DNA from: Bacteroidota bacterium
GTDB taxonomy: Bacteria > Bacteroidota > Bacteroidia > Bacteroidales > WCHB1-69
Length of the DNA stretch: 49,473 nt
Reading direction: 5' to 3'
Assembly (NCBI GenBank): GCA_023413895.1
Contig: JAEZOU010000010.1
Coordinates: 1-49,473 of the forward strand
Shown here: positions 1 to 9,398 of the stretch, piece by piece
Layout: each line of letters begins with the position of its first letter
How positions within the stretch are numbered: the first letter of the stretch is position 1
Translations under genes and position numbers: made by a program
Notes under the pieces: generated by a model
The model's database searches: none
Told to the model about the DNA's origin: nothing
What the model saw: the letters and a program-made list of their open reading frames with translations, nothing else

Positions 1-2121
1 CACCTGCTCTTTCTGAGTCTGTTTTTTTACTTTTTCATTTTTTGCTTGTTCAAGCTTCAATTTTTCTTGTTCAATATCCAAACTTAAATCTGGAATTATC
101 TGTTGAGAGAGAGCATTAACAATGCCTTCATTCTTCGCAATTCGTGTTTCTACGTCCTGCAACTTCTCAGTATTATCTTTCAAAACCTTCTCATGTTGCT
201 TGATCCGTTGAGTAACTGCCGCAATCTCTTGTTGAACCTCATTTTTAGAAGCGAATTTCATCTTTTGCTTCAGTTCTTCCAATTGTGTTTGCAAGCCCGA
301 CAATTCCGTTTGCGCAATCGTTAATTTCTGAGTAAAATCTGTCAATGCATTTTGGTATTTCTCAACATTTTGAGTTTCTACAACAATATCCTTCGCGACC
401 TTTTCCTTACGTGCTATACGCTGATTTAGATCAGCTAATGTATTATTCAAACTATTTGCAGCATTTTGAAGTTCTAACATTTTATCTTCCAAAAGTTTAG
501 CCTCATTTTCTGGAGAATAGTTAGGAAATATTGCAAGCAAATTTTCTTGAAGGATTCGTTTCTGTGCTTCACAATTCCCACTCATCTCATTAGCTTTTTG
601 GCTAGCTTCTACCGCTTTTTGTTGGGCATTTTGCGCTGCTATTTCAGCTTCTTTGAGTTGCGCTTCGGTAGGTGCATTTTCCGTCTTTTGTGCCAAAAAC
701 GGATGAGAGAGAGAGCCACAAACGGGGCAAGGTTGCTCTGGCAGCAAATTTTCTGCCATAATACCCGCTTGCTCCTGTAGAAAAATTCTATTCAGAGTTG
801 CAAATCGTCCTTGCAAATCATCCGCAATATTTTGCAAATCTAAATAGCGTTTTTGTTGAGATGCAAGGCTACTTTCTAAAGCTTTCTGATTTATAATATC
901 TGAATTCAGTTTTGTCAGCTGCGCAATAAAACTATTATTAATTTGAATATCGCTTTCTATTTTAACCTTTTCGGCTTCGACATTTTCAAGAGATTGAAGT
1001 TCTTTTCTCAACTCTTCCAACTTTGCTGCAGTTCTTTTAACGACAAGAGTACCATTTTCGCATCTTGTTTTTGTTTCGTTGATAAAATTTTGTTTAGCAA
1101 CAGTTTCATCCCATTTCTTCTTATATTCATCATGCAAATTCAATTCTTGTTCCCATTCGGCACATCGTTTTCTATCCTCTTCCATTGCGGGAACTTTAAA
1201 TTTTTCTTCCTCTAACAAACTACGAAGAGATTTTTCCGACGCTCTGTCATTCGCTATCAGATTTTTAGAAGCCTCAAGATTTTTCAATATATCACACTGT
1301 TTTTCAACCTGTTGTACTCGATTAGAAAGGTCAGTAATTGTATTATCTAAAGTTTCTAACTCTTTACTCAACAATTCCTTTTCATTCTCATCGGCACGCA
1401 TAATTTCGCATGATAATTCCAAGAATTTATCTATTGAATTGAGATTAAAAAGAGAATCTGAAGGATAGCTTGGCGGATAAGAAAATCCATCAATATACTG
1501 ATTCACACTATTTTTCAGCAACGTACAATTTTCTGAAGCCTCTTTTGTCAACTCTTTGATTTTTTCTTGCAACTTTTTATAGTTATCGGTTTGAAAAATC
1601 TTCCGAAAAATCTCTCCTCTTCCAGCAGTATCTTGATGCAGAATCTTCATAAAATCGCCCTGAGCAATCATAGCAATTTGGCAGAATTGAGATCGATTTA
1701 TTCCTAGAATCTCTTCAATCTTCACATCCACATTTCTCACACCAATTATCTGTTTTCCATCTGGCAGAGATAGTGTTGCATCGGCATTTTGTTGTGTAAC
1801 GCCATCACCACGCAAAGCTTTTCGCATATAGACAGGATTTCGCTTTACGGTATAGACTTTTTCGCGATATTGGAAAGACAACTCGACAAAGGTTTGTGTA
1901 TTAATAGGTGCATATTCAGAGCGTAACGCATTAGCATTTCGCATATTTCCACTAGGTTCGCCAAAAAGTGCAAAAGATATTGCATCGAAAATAGTAGTTT
2001 TTCCCGCACCCGTATCTCCAGTTATCAAATAGATTCCATTTGTACCCAATTTTTCCATATCCAACTCTACCCTACCGGCGTAGGAAGCGAAGGCTGAAAT
2101 TATTAATTTTAAAGGTCTCAT
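1..2121 (-). CDS. sbcC: SbcC, exonuclease/ATPase subunit (3' end beyond window)
   Basis: ATPase subunit of the SbcCD (Rad50/Mre11-like) complex, which opens hairpins and trims blocked double-strand ends. The frame is open for 707 codons from the ATG at 2121 to the left edge, so the C-terminal ATPase half is missing. Visible are an N-terminal Walker A (GDTGAGKTT, about residues 35-43), a long Glu/Lys/Gln-rich coiled coil, and the zinc-hook CPVC at residues 465-468 (bases 718-729) that dimerises Rad50-type proteins. The start follows the sbcD stop by 1 nt, with a GGAGGAG ribosome site inside the sbcD end, so translation is probably coupled. Identification is very secure. Confidence 0.96.
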   Translation of the reverse strand, partial: MRPLKLIISAFASYAGRVELDMEKLGTNGIYLITGDTGAGKTTIFDAISFALFGEPSGNMRNANALRSEYAPINTQTFVELSFQYREKVYTVKRNPVYMRKALRGDGVTQQNADATLSLPDGKQIIGVRNVDVKIEEILGINRSQFCQIAMIAQGDFMKILHQDTAGRGEIFRKIFQTDNYKKLQEKIKELTKEASENCTLLKNSVNQYIDGFSYPPSYPSDSLFNLNSIDKFLELSCEIMRADENEKELLSKELETLDNTITDLSNRVQQVEKQCDILKNLEASKNLIANDRASEKSLRSLLEEEKFKVPAMEEDRKRCAEWEQELNLHDEYKKKWDETVAKQNFINETKTRCENGTLVVKRTAAKLEELRKELQSLENVEAEKVKIESDIQINNSFIAQLTKLNSDIINQKALESSLASQQKRYLDLQNIADDLQGRFATLNRIFLQEQAGIMAENLLPEQPCPVCGSLSHPFLAQKTENAPTEAQLKEAEIAAQNAQQKAVEASQKANEMSGNCEAQKRILQENLLAIFPNYSPENEAKLLEDKMLELQNAANSLNNTLADLNQRIARKEKVAKDIVVETQNVEKYQNALTDFTQKLTIAQTELSGLQTQLEELKQKMKFASKNEVQQEIAAVTQRIKQHEKVLKDNTEKLQDVETRIAKNEGIVNALSQQIIPDLSLDIEQEKLKLEQAKNEKVKKQTQKEQV

Positions 2122-2122
2122 T

Positions 2123-3244
2123 TTACTCCTCCCAAATTGATTTTATTAATTTTTCCACCAACTCATACTGTTCTGGCGACAACTCTCTACCATTTTGGAT
2201 TTGGAAGAAATCTGCAAAAAGTTCCAAAGGCAACTTTTTCCCCGCTTCCGCACCTTGTTCTATCGTTTGCGTCTGCTGAGTCCGGCTATTATCATAGCGT
2301 AAGTGCATAATATTAGGATATTTTTCACGCAACTTTGCCAGCACATCAGGCACTTCATCCTCATCGGTAAGTGTAACGAGAAGATAATCGTTAGGGGAAT
2401 TATCCTCCACTTCAATCAAATCAAAGAAATTGCCTTTAATCTCACGCAAATCGTATTTTGGTGTGATAGGAATAGTCCTAATTTTCAGATTTTCCTTATC
2501 ATTCAGTTCTACTATGGTAAATGATTTTTGATGATATATTTCTGAAAATGAATACTTTAGAAGCGTTCCCGAATATCTTATTTTCGGATTATCCACAAAT
2601 TGTGCTTTATGCAAGTGACCTAATGCTACATAATCGAAAGGCATAAAGATTTGAGCATTAATATTATCGCTACCTCCGATAAAAACCTCTTCTGAATCGC
2701 AAATTTCACCACCAGCAACAAATTGGTGAGCTATCAAAACATTTCTCTCATTTCGATTTAGTTCAATATTTGAGATAATTATCTGCATTGCAGAGGTGAT
2801 ATCCGAGATATTTTGGTCGGGGAATGCGTGTTCCACCTGAATCGTTTTCAGAAAGGGCAACAGATAGAAATTAACTTTTCCGATTTCATCGTGTAGTGTA
2901 ATCTTTTGCGGTTTTCCATCAAAAACAGGTGATAGATAAACTCCGCTCAACTGCATTAATTGTGCTCCGAAAGCATTTCGTTCTGCAGAATCATGATTTC
3001 CGCTAACGACCAAAGCTGTAATTTTTCGTTTAACAATCTCTCCCAGAAAGGAATCAAACAGTTGCACAGCTTCTACAGAGGGAATTGATTTATCATAAAC
3101 ATCACCTGCTATTATCACTGCATCAGGTTTTTCCTCATCCATATAGGCGATCACCTGTTCCAACACAAAACGTTGATCATCGATTAAAGGAAACTTATTC
3201 AATCTCTTACCGAGATGTAAATCTGAAAGGTGAAAAAACTTCAT
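2123..3244 (-). CDS. sbcD: SbcD, Mre11-like nuclease subunit
   Basis: Metallophosphoesterase nuclease partner of SbcC. The calcineurin-type metal ligands are all present: SDLHLG at the N-terminus, GDVYD, GNHD and GHLHKAQ. About 373 aa, normal for the family. An in-frame TTG at 3256 would add four residues (MYPF), but I chose the ATG at 3244 because the protein then opens directly with the MKFFHLSDLH strand typical of SbcD. It is followed by sbcC with 1 nt spacing, so the two form an operon. A perfect 9-bp hairpin lies just upstream and separates this operon from the PspC gene. Confidence 0.97.
   Translation of the reverse strand: MKFFHLSDLHLGKRLNKFPLIDDQRFVLEQVIAYMDEEKPDAVIIAGDVYDKSIPSVEAVQLFDSFLGEIVKRKITALVVSGNHDSAERNAFGAQLMQLSGVYLSPVFDGKPQKITLHDEIGKVNFYLLPFLKTIQVEHAFPDQNISDITSAMQIIISNIELNRNERNVLIAHQFVAGGEICDSEEVFIGGSDNINAQIFMPFDYVALGHLHKAQFVDNPKIRYSGTLLKYSFSEIYHQKSFTIVELNDKENLKIRTIPITPKYDLREIKGNFFDLIEVEDNSPNDYLLVTLTDEDEVPDVLAKLREKYPNIMHLRYDNSRTQQTQTIEQGAEAGKKLPLELFADFFQIQNGRELSPEQYELVEKLIKSIWEE
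2126..2132 (-). promoter_or_regulatory. Shine-Dalgarno site of sbcC inside the sbcD 3' end
   Basis: The minus strand reads GGAGGAG, then the sbcD stop TAA, one base, and the sbcC ATG. A strong purine-rich site like this is uncommon in Bacteroidetes, where most starts here lack one. Its place suggests translational coupling of sbcD and sbcC. Confidence 0.5.
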
Positions 3245-3263
3245 AAATGGGTACAATAAAAAC

Positions 3264-3284
3264 TTGGCATTAGATTAATGCCAA
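3264..3284 (-). terminator. Perfect 9-bp inverted repeat, probable terminator after the PspC gene
   Basis: TTGGCATTA and its exact complement TAATGCCAA are separated by 3 nt. On the minus strand the hairpin is followed by GTTTTTATT, as in an intrinsic terminator. It lies between the stop of the PspC gene (3315) and sbcD (3244). Its position directly before sbcD means it could instead be an operator. Confidence 0.5.
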
Positions 3285-3314
3285 TAAATAGGAAAGAAAA
3301 TTTAGACTAAAGTT

Positions 3315-3503
3315 TTATTCTTCTGGAGCTACAAGCCACACAATCAAATAAGTCCAGAATCCGAGACCTCCAAAAAAGATAGAGATTAGAAAAATAATAC
3401 GAAGAACGGTTACATCCACGCCCAAATAGCGTGCTAAACCTGCGCAAACGCCTGCAATTTTTTTATCAATGACACTTCTTGTTAATCTTCTTTGTGTATT
3501 CAT
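3315..3503 (-). CDS. PspC domain protein
   Basis: A 62-residue protein that is almost only a PspC domain. It has a basic N-terminus with the DKKIAGVCAGLARYLG motif, then a Val/Ile-rich segment and one transmembrane helix ending in WLVAPEE. PspC domains are small inner-membrane proteins, linked in proteobacteria to phage-shock control; in Bacteroidetes they occur as stand-alone proteins of unclear role. It is 40 bp downstream of the transporter gene and may be cotranscribed with it. Family call secure, function not. Confidence 0.9.
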   Translation of the reverse strand: MNTQRRLTRSVIDKKIAGVCAGLARYLGVDVTVLRIIFLISIFFGGLGFWTYLIVWLVAPEE

Positions 3504-3546
3504 AGATATTAAACTTTAATTTATATGTATAATTACTTATTAATCA

Positions 3547-4893
3547 TTACTTTAACAAACCTGATATCAGAATAATTAGAATTACGATAGGGGCAATATA
3601 TTTTACTATAAAACGAATTGCGTAAAGAAGCCATCTTTTCTGTTTCAGTGTATTTCCATTTGAAAGTTCATCAAAATACTCTTCATCTGACATTTTCCAT
3701 CCTGCAAAGATCACGAACAACAAGCCACCTATAGGAAGAAGAAAATCGGCAGAAAGTTTATCGAGGAATTCAAAAAGTGGGAGTTTGCAGATAGTCCAAT
3801 CGTTGAGTAATCCCAAAGAGAGGGAACAGAGGACGGCCACAATCGTAACGGAGAGAGAAGCGGTAAAGGTTGCCCAACTTCTTTTCATTTTAAACTCTTC
3901 GCTCAAGAAAGCGACCACCACTTCGAGCAGTGATATAGAGGAAGTTAAGGCAGCGAAGAATAGTACAATAAAGAATAAAATAGCGAGAACAGATCCAAAG
4001 GGAATTTGGGAGAATATTTGAGGAATAATTACAAATAACAGACCAGGACCTTCAGAGGGTGACAATCCGAATGCAAACACTGCGGGCATAATTGCGACAC
4101 CTGCCAACATTGCAAATATCAGGTCCATAATAGCTGTTGCTGTAGAAGAGGAGATAATGTTTTCATCTTTTTTCACATACGATGCATACGTAATAATAGT
4201 TCCACAACCTATTGATAAAGAGAAGAATGCTTGTCCCATTGCTGCGAGTACGGTATCTCCAGTAACCTTAGAGAAATCGGGATAGAAAAGGAACTTCACT
4301 CCTTCGCTTGCACCAGGAAGTGTGAGCGAGTGAATTGCAATTGCAATAACCATCAGAAAAAGGAGTGGCATCATAATCTTCGAGTATTTTTCGATTCCGT
4401 TTTTCACTCCCATAATCACAATAAGCGCAGTAAGAAAAACATAAATAAGTGTATAAATTAGCGGAACTGTTGTTGATGTTGAAGAGTGTTCAAACATCTG
4501 TTGAAAATTCACTCCTTCGGTAAACTGCATCAGTACAGATTTTACTAAATAATTGATTGTCCAACCACCCACGACGCAATAGAAAGAGATAATAACGAAA
4601 GCGCATAGCACAGATATTGCTCCAATTTTGCCCCAGAAAGGCTTTTTTCCTTGGGTAAGGGTTCTAAAAGCGCCAAAGACATTATTTTGGCTTCTCCGCC
4701 CAATTACAAACTCTGTAAACATAAGTGGAAGACATATTACAAATACGAAGAAGAGGTAAATAATAATAAATGATGCGCCACCATTTGTACCGACAAGGTA
4801 AGGGAAACGCCAAAGATTTCCCAATCCAACAGCAGAACCTGCCAACGCTACTAAAACGCCAAAATGGTTACCAAAAGAATCTCTTTCTTTCAT
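3547..4893 (-). CDS. Sodium-dependent SNF-family (LeuT-type) transporter
   Basis: 448 aa, the usual length of bacterial neurotransmitter:sodium symporters. TM1 carries the signature GSAVGLGNLWRFPY (about residues 19-32), whose unwound part binds Na+ and the amino acid substrate in LeuT. About eleven to twelve hydrophobic segments follow. Probably imports an amino acid with Na+; the substrate cannot be read from the sequence. The gene has its own Bacteroidetes-like promoter about 25 bp upstream of the ATG and no close upstream partner. Confidence 0.92.
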   Translation of the reverse strand: MKERDSFGNHFGVLVALAGSAVGLGNLWRFPYLVGTNGGASFIIIYLFFVFVICLPLMFTEFVIGRRSQNNVFGAFRTLTQGKKPFWGKIGAISVLCAFVIISFYCVVGGWTINYLVKSVLMQFTEGVNFQQMFEHSSTSTTVPLIYTLIYVFLTALIVIMGVKNGIEKYSKIMMPLLFLMVIAIAIHSLTLPGASEGVKFLFYPDFSKVTGDTVLAAMGQAFFSLSIGCGTIITYASYVKKDENIISSSTATAIMDLIFAMLAGVAIMPAVFAFGLSPSEGPGLLFVIIPQIFSQIPFGSVLAILFFIVLFFAALTSSISLLEVVVAFLSEEFKMKRSWATFTASLSVTIVAVLCSLSLGLLNDWTICKLPLFEFLDKLSADFLLPIGGLLFVIFAGWKMSDEEYFDELSNGNTLKQKRWLLYAIRFIVKYIAPIVILIILISGLLK

Positions 4894-4918
4894 AGTTACA
4901 ATTATTGATTTTATTTTG

Positions 4919-4951
4919 CAAAATTATAAAAAATTATGGTTGAAATTCCAA
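4919..4951 (-). promoter_or_regulatory. Candidate promoter of the SNF transporter gene
   Basis: Minus-strand TAATTTTG at 4926-4919 fits the Bacteroidetes -7 consensus TAnnTTTG. A TTG at 4951-4949 sits 22 nt upstream as the -33 element. Both overlap the hairpin of the preceding candidate terminator. Confidence 0.45.
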
Positions 4952-4954
4952 CCA
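4927..4954 (-). terminator. Weak terminator after the surface protein gene
   Basis: TGGTTG, a 6-nt loop and CAACCA form a stem followed on the minus strand by TAATTTTTTA. It lies 46 bp beyond the stop at 5000. The stem is short, so support is modest. Confidence 0.35.
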
Positions 4955-4999
4955 CGAGGAGATTTCTGATAAAATCAAGTAGATATTCTGTTGAATATT

Positions 5000-7900
5000 T
5001 TAGAAATCAGTACCGATAGAAAAGAGGAACATTCCTTTTTTATCTGCAATTTGGAAATTTTCGATGCCCCAAGCATAATCGAAACGGAGGAAGTATCCTA
5101 AAAGAGAAGCACGTAACCCAGCGCCCACACCAATAATCCAAGGATCAACTTGGCGTTTTACCACTGCATGAATATTTCCGCTATCAATATAGCGCGTATA
5201 GAGGCAATTCTCGTCGGAATAGGGTGTTAATCCTGTCCAAGCCGTGCCCAAATCAGCAAAAGCAACCAATTGAATAGAATTAAAGAAAGGACGAGAGATC
5301 TTTTTTCCTGTAACTAACTGTACTACAGGCATTCTCAACTCTGTACTTAGAAGTGCAAAAGAGGTTCCGTTTCGTGTATTTTGTGAAAAGCCTCTCATGT
5401 TGGTTGCCAGAGTTTGATACTGATAATTTTTAGTTTGATCCACCCAGATGGTACTATTGAATTTAGGAGCAATCCAATTATCGACCCCACCCATAAAATA
5501 AACCAAACGAGAAACACCGAAGTTTGTACTTGCTGCAAGACGGGTCGCCCAAGTCATATTTCTAAATAAGTGTACAGATTTTCGGAAGTCGAACCCTAAC
5601 ACAATCAGGTTATCGTGTTGTTTAGCAATTTTCTGATTATACTCAGCAAATATTTTCAATTTAGACCCGTGCCATAAATTGGTAGCCAACTTTTTAGAGG
5701 AATCAAATACATATTCCATCTTTGCACCCGTCCATAACGAATATTGATTGGGGGCTTTCAGTGAGGCATCATCTAATGCTGAAACGATTAAATTTTCCAG
5801 ACGTCCTGTGAGCGTGAATCGGAGGGCATGAAACTTATTAAATGGAATTTTAGCAATATAGAAAAAGCTGTTTGACTGCTGTTTGAACATATAATAATCT
5901 ACAGCTTTTTTCAGTGACTGTCGATATACAACTATCTGATGATCAACACGCTTTGACAGATCTTCATAGCTTAACATAAACTCTTTTCCTGACATATCGA
6001 AAGAGAGTCGGAAGCCACCTGTAATTCGATAATTTTCGAACAAGTCGTTGATTCCCACCATAAAAAGAGCATTCATTCCCGTATTGAGATAGATGGGAGA
6101 AGTGCCTCCGGCAAATTGCTGGTAAGCAGTATTCAAAAATCCATAATCAGCCTGAGTTACCAAACGATTAATAGAATATTGGACCTCATAATTTCGATGT
6201 ATTATCTGCTTATATTCAAAACCTTCTGTAAAAATTGGGGCAGGAATTTTATTTTTCTGCAAAGTATCGGACGGATTTTTATGGCATACAATATCACCTT
6301 TATACGCTTGACGGAATCCCTTTCGCACATTCTTATGACTGATATTACTAACTTTCTTTTCAGCTTTTACACTATCCATTGCATGCTGATATTTTTGATA
6401 TTCAGCCTTATAGGTTGATAACATTAATGAATCGGTATTTAAATCTTGTTCAAGTGGGTGGATATAGATCCGTTTCACGCCCTTTCGAAGCAAAATTTCA
6501 GCAACATTACGCGTTGTTGCACAATAATCTTGATCAGCAATAGAGTAAGCATTATTAGTAAGTGGCTTAGTTTTAGCGAAATAAGCATAATGAATAATCG
6601 TATCAATTTTAGTAATTGCGCTATCGAACACAGCTTCAAACCTATTTGCTATTCCATTTTCATCACTCAGATAAATCACTTTATTAGAAGAGATTATTTG
6701 GACATCAGACTCATTAGCATTGGGAGTAAAAGTAACTTGCAGTAACTGAGGATTTTTCTTTTCATAATTATAGACAAAGAGATCAGAATATTCACGATTT
6801 CTACAATTAAAGAACTTAGCATTAGGGAATAGAGAATCGGAAGGGCGATTAGAGGCAAAAATAATATCTCCTTTATCGTTCATATAGTGCGGGTCGAAAT
6901 CGTCATAGAAATCCTGAGTAAGATTTTGGAACGTTCTGGAGCGGAAATTATAGAGGAAGATGTCGGATTGTCCACCTTGGTATCCGGAGAAGACCATATT
7001 TCTACCTTTTTTATCGAAATTCCAGGCTGTAACTTTTTCTACATCAACGAGGAGAGGTTTTTCCATCTTTTTCTCATCACAATCATAGAGATAGAAATAG
7101 CAACGACCTTTACTTTCCATTGTGAAGCCGAGCGCGCGGCCATTCGGGTGGAAATGGAGAATTGGGAAAGAGAGGTCTGGATTATCTTCGGTTTTAGCGT
7201 ATTTTTGGAAGATAGTGCGAGGGCGTTGAGCGCTGGCATCTTTGAACCAAACACGCAATTGTCCGCTTTCGTTGGTTACATAGGCGAAACTTTCGCCATC
7301 AGTAGAGAGTGAGATATTGCTGTAATTTCGGGAGGACTTAGGGTGTTTCAGCACGCCATCATCTTCGGGTTTATCGCGCTTAATATCGTTTTTATAAGCT
7401 ACATAGCAACTTCTATACCACTCTTCCATCATATCATCGAAAGGCACACCGACAACATAAGCAAAACCTTTCTCCACACTACGAGTAGATCTTGTACTAT
7501 AGAGAATATTCGGGATTACTGCTTCACCAAAACGTTCCACGATAAAACGCCAGAACGAATAACCGGCATAGGTACTTTCCACGAGCGACAGATTATCAAA
7601 ATTTTCGAACTTTCCACTTAAAATTCCACTTTTAATATAAGCATCGCGTTCGCTACTCCATCCGCCAGCAATATAAGCAGCCAAACCACTATAGAACCAA
7701 TTAGGCACATCAATCAGATATTCTGATGAAATATTAGCACCCAAATTTTGCCCTTCAATGAGAAGGTGGGCAAAAGTATTGGCAATACCCTCTTTTATCA
7801 TTCTATCAAAATGATTATGATCGCCATTGAAATAAAGGTAAATCTTTGTACCATAAACATTTGTAATTCCGCCTTGATTATAAAAATCCTCATTATCGAA

Positions 7901-8251
7901 AGCAAAATTAGACTCTCTAAAGTCGCCTTGGGTATTATAAACGATAAACTGAATTTTTTTAGGCGATGAATAGTTAAGGCGTTTTTCGATTTCACGAATA
8001 TATTGTGGTGCTATAGCGAAAGTGTATTCTGCCAATGCTTTAGAATTGGGGTAAAAATAGACATCGTATTGTGGTGAACGATAGTAGGTCCAGTTAAACT
8101 TTTGGAACTGCACTCGATTTTTACCGAAAGAGATTTGAGAACCATTATAAAATTGAGCAAAAAGGCTGAAATTGCATAACAAAAGAAGAAGTAAAACCAC
8201 TCCCCTTCTAATTTCTCCCCAGATTGTCACTTCTTTCAATATTTTTTTCAT
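5000..8251 (-). CDS. Exported propeller/beta-barrel outer-membrane protein
   Basis: 1083 aa from the ATG at 8251, chosen because it lies 1 nt after the upstream stop and gives a clean signal peptide (Leu-rich core, ending FAQ). A farther upstream start at 8305 would overlap the permease gene. After the signal comes a region like gluzincin peptidase-MA proteins (about 45-260) in which I do not see a clear HExxH, then TolB/PD40-type propeller repeats such as FDPHYMNDKGDIIFASNRP. The C-terminal third is a predicted outer-membrane barrel ending in Phe (GTDF). This architecture is common in Bacteroidetes, but the function is unknown. Possible roles are envelope assembly or surface binding. Confidence 0.8.
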   Translation of the reverse strand: MKKILKEVTIWGEIRRGVVLLLLLLCNFSLFAQFYNGSQISFGKNRVQFQKFNWTYYRSPQYDVYFYPNSKALAEYTFAIAPQYIREIEKRLNYSSPKKIQFIVYNTQGDFRESNFAFDNEDFYNQGGITNVYGTKIYLYFNGDHNHFDRMIKEGIANTFAHLLIEGQNLGANISSEYLIDVPNWFYSGLAAYIAGGWSSERDAYIKSGILSGKFENFDNLSLVESTYAGYSFWRFIVERFGEAVIPNILYSTRSTRSVEKGFAYVVGVPFDDMMEEWYRSCYVAYKNDIKRDKPEDDGVLKHPKSSRNYSNISLSTDGESFAYVTNESGQLRVWFKDASAQRPRTIFQKYAKTEDNPDLSFPILHFHPNGRALGFTMESKGRCYFYLYDCDEKKMEKPLLVDVEKVTAWNFDKKGRNMVFSGYQGGQSDIFLYNFRSRTFQNLTQDFYDDFDPHYMNDKGDIIFASNRPSDSLFPNAKFFNCRNREYSDLFVYNYEKKNPQLLQVTFTPNANESDVQIISSNKVIYLSDENGIANRFEAVFDSAITKIDTIIHYAYFAKTKPLTNNAYSIADQDYCATTRNVAEILLRKGVKRIYIHPLEQDLNTDSLMLSTYKAEYQKYQHAMDSVKAEKKVSNISHKNVRKGFRQAYKGDIVCHKNPSDTLQKNKIPAPIFTEGFEYKQIIHRNYEVQYSINRLVTQADYGFLNTAYQQFAGGTSPIYLNTGMNALFMVGINDLFENYRITGGFRLSFDMSGKEFMLSYEDLSKRVDHQIVVYRQSLKKAVDYYMFKQQSNSFFYIAKIPFNKFHALRFTLTGRLENLIVSALDDASLKAPNQYSLWTGAKMEYVFDSSKKLATNLWHGSKLKIFAEYNQKIAKQHDNLIVLGFDFRKSVHLFRNMTWATRLAASTNFGVSRLVYFMGGVDNWIAPKFNSTIWVDQTKNYQYQTLATNMRGFSQNTRNGTSFALLSTELRMPVVQLVTGKKISRPFFNSIQLVAFADLGTAWTGLTPYSDENCLYTRYIDSGNIHAVVKRQVDPWIIGVGAGLRASLLGYFLRFDYAWGIENFQIADKKGMFLFSIGTDF

Positions 8252-8252
8252 A

Positions 8253-9398
8253 CTATTCTTTTGATTCAGTAACCTCATCATTATCTTGTACCTCTTGAGA
8301 CTCAATGGCTGTCTTTACTCGTTTTTGAGTTTCGTAGAAATATTCTCCAAAGAACTCTTTAACGATAATTCTCACAAAAGAGTATGCTGGAACAGCCAAA
8401 ATCATTGCAAAAATTCCGCCTACATATCCTGCGACCAAAATCACAATAAAAATTTCGATAGGATGAGCATTCACTCGTTTTCCATAAAGTACGGGTTGGA
8501 TGACAAAATCATCAATAATTTTGACAAAAAGAATAGCAGAAACCACCTTAACAGCCACGATTGTTAATTCAGAGGTTTCTACACCTAATGGTAACATGCT
8601 GGTAATTGATATAATTACGCTTACTACAGTTGCAATGGCAGGACCAGCATACGGAATAATGTTTAGAGCACCGCCGATTAATCCAATCAAGGCAGGATTA
8701 GGAACTCCCAACAGATAGCACAACAATCCTTCTGCCAACCCCACCACAATCATCTCTGCAAAAACTCCTGAGAAATAGCGTACCAATTGTGACTTTGTAT
8801 TGTGCAAAATATGGTCATAATTCTCACGAAATGAGAGTGGTATATATTTTCTCACCACTTTAAAAAATATTCTTCTATCTTTCAATGCGAAGAAAGAGAG
8901 GAAGATAACTGAAAATGCCCCGATAAAAAGATTGCCCACAAAGGAGAAGATATTACTAGCGAAATTGACAATTTTCAAATTTTCAATAAAAGAGTTATAA
9001 CTGGATGCAATTAAATCGCTGAGAGTAGTATCAATTAGTAACCCCCAATTTTGGAGGGCAACCGTAATTTTTGAGAGCCACGAATCGATTTCTGTTTGAA
9101 ACATTGTTGGATCAATAGCTGCAAGAATTTGGAACTCATTAAAAATCATCGGAATAATAGAGAAAAGTATTGCACCAATAGCACCTACAAGCACTATCAA
9201 CGTAATCATAGCAGCTACCGATTGAGGGATTTTCCGGTGTTTAATAGAGACTTTATCGAGTAACCTCATCAGTGGAGATCCGACGATAGAGAGAATCATA
9301 GCCAAAAACACATAGACCAACACATTAGTAAAATAGTAAGCCCCCAGCAGGAAGCAAGACAGAAGAATACAGATTGAAATCGTACGATTAATATTCAT
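8253..9398 (-). CDS. AI-2E family transporter (PerM/TqsA-like permease)
   Basis: 381 aa inner-membrane protein with about eight hydrophobic segments. It has the family layout of two or three N-terminal helices, a long extracytoplasmic region (about 80-160), and a C-terminal half with the VPNPALIGLIGGALNIIPYAG motif typical of AI-2E permeases. Members export varied solutes or act as Na+/H+ exchangers, so the autoinducer label should not be read as a substrate. The start overlaps the end of tamB by 11 bp and the stop is 1 nt from the surface protein gene, so tamB, this gene and the surface gene form one operon. Confidence 0.9.
   Translation of the reverse strand: MNINRTISICILLSCFLLGAYYFTNVLVYVFLAMILSIVGSPLMRLLDKVSIKHRKIPQSVAAMITLIVLVGAIGAILFSIIPMIFNEFQILAAIDPTMFQTEIDSWLSKITVALQNWGLLIDTTLSDLIASSYNSFIENLKIVNFASNIFSFVGNLFIGAFSVIFLSFFALKDRRIFFKVVRKYIPLSFRENYDHILHNTKSQLVRYFSGVFAEMIVVGLAEGLLCYLLGVPNPALIGLIGGALNIIPYAGPAIATVVSVIISITSMLPLGVETSELTIVAVKVVSAILFVKIIDDFVIQPVLYGKRVNAHPIEIFIVILVAGYVGGIFAMILAVPAYSFVRIIVKEFFGEYFYETQKRVKTAIESQEVQDNDEVTESKE

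Noticed and set aside
3245..3256. Upstream TTG start for sbcD
   Set aside because: The ATG at 3244 gives the standard family N-terminus and needs no rare start codon.
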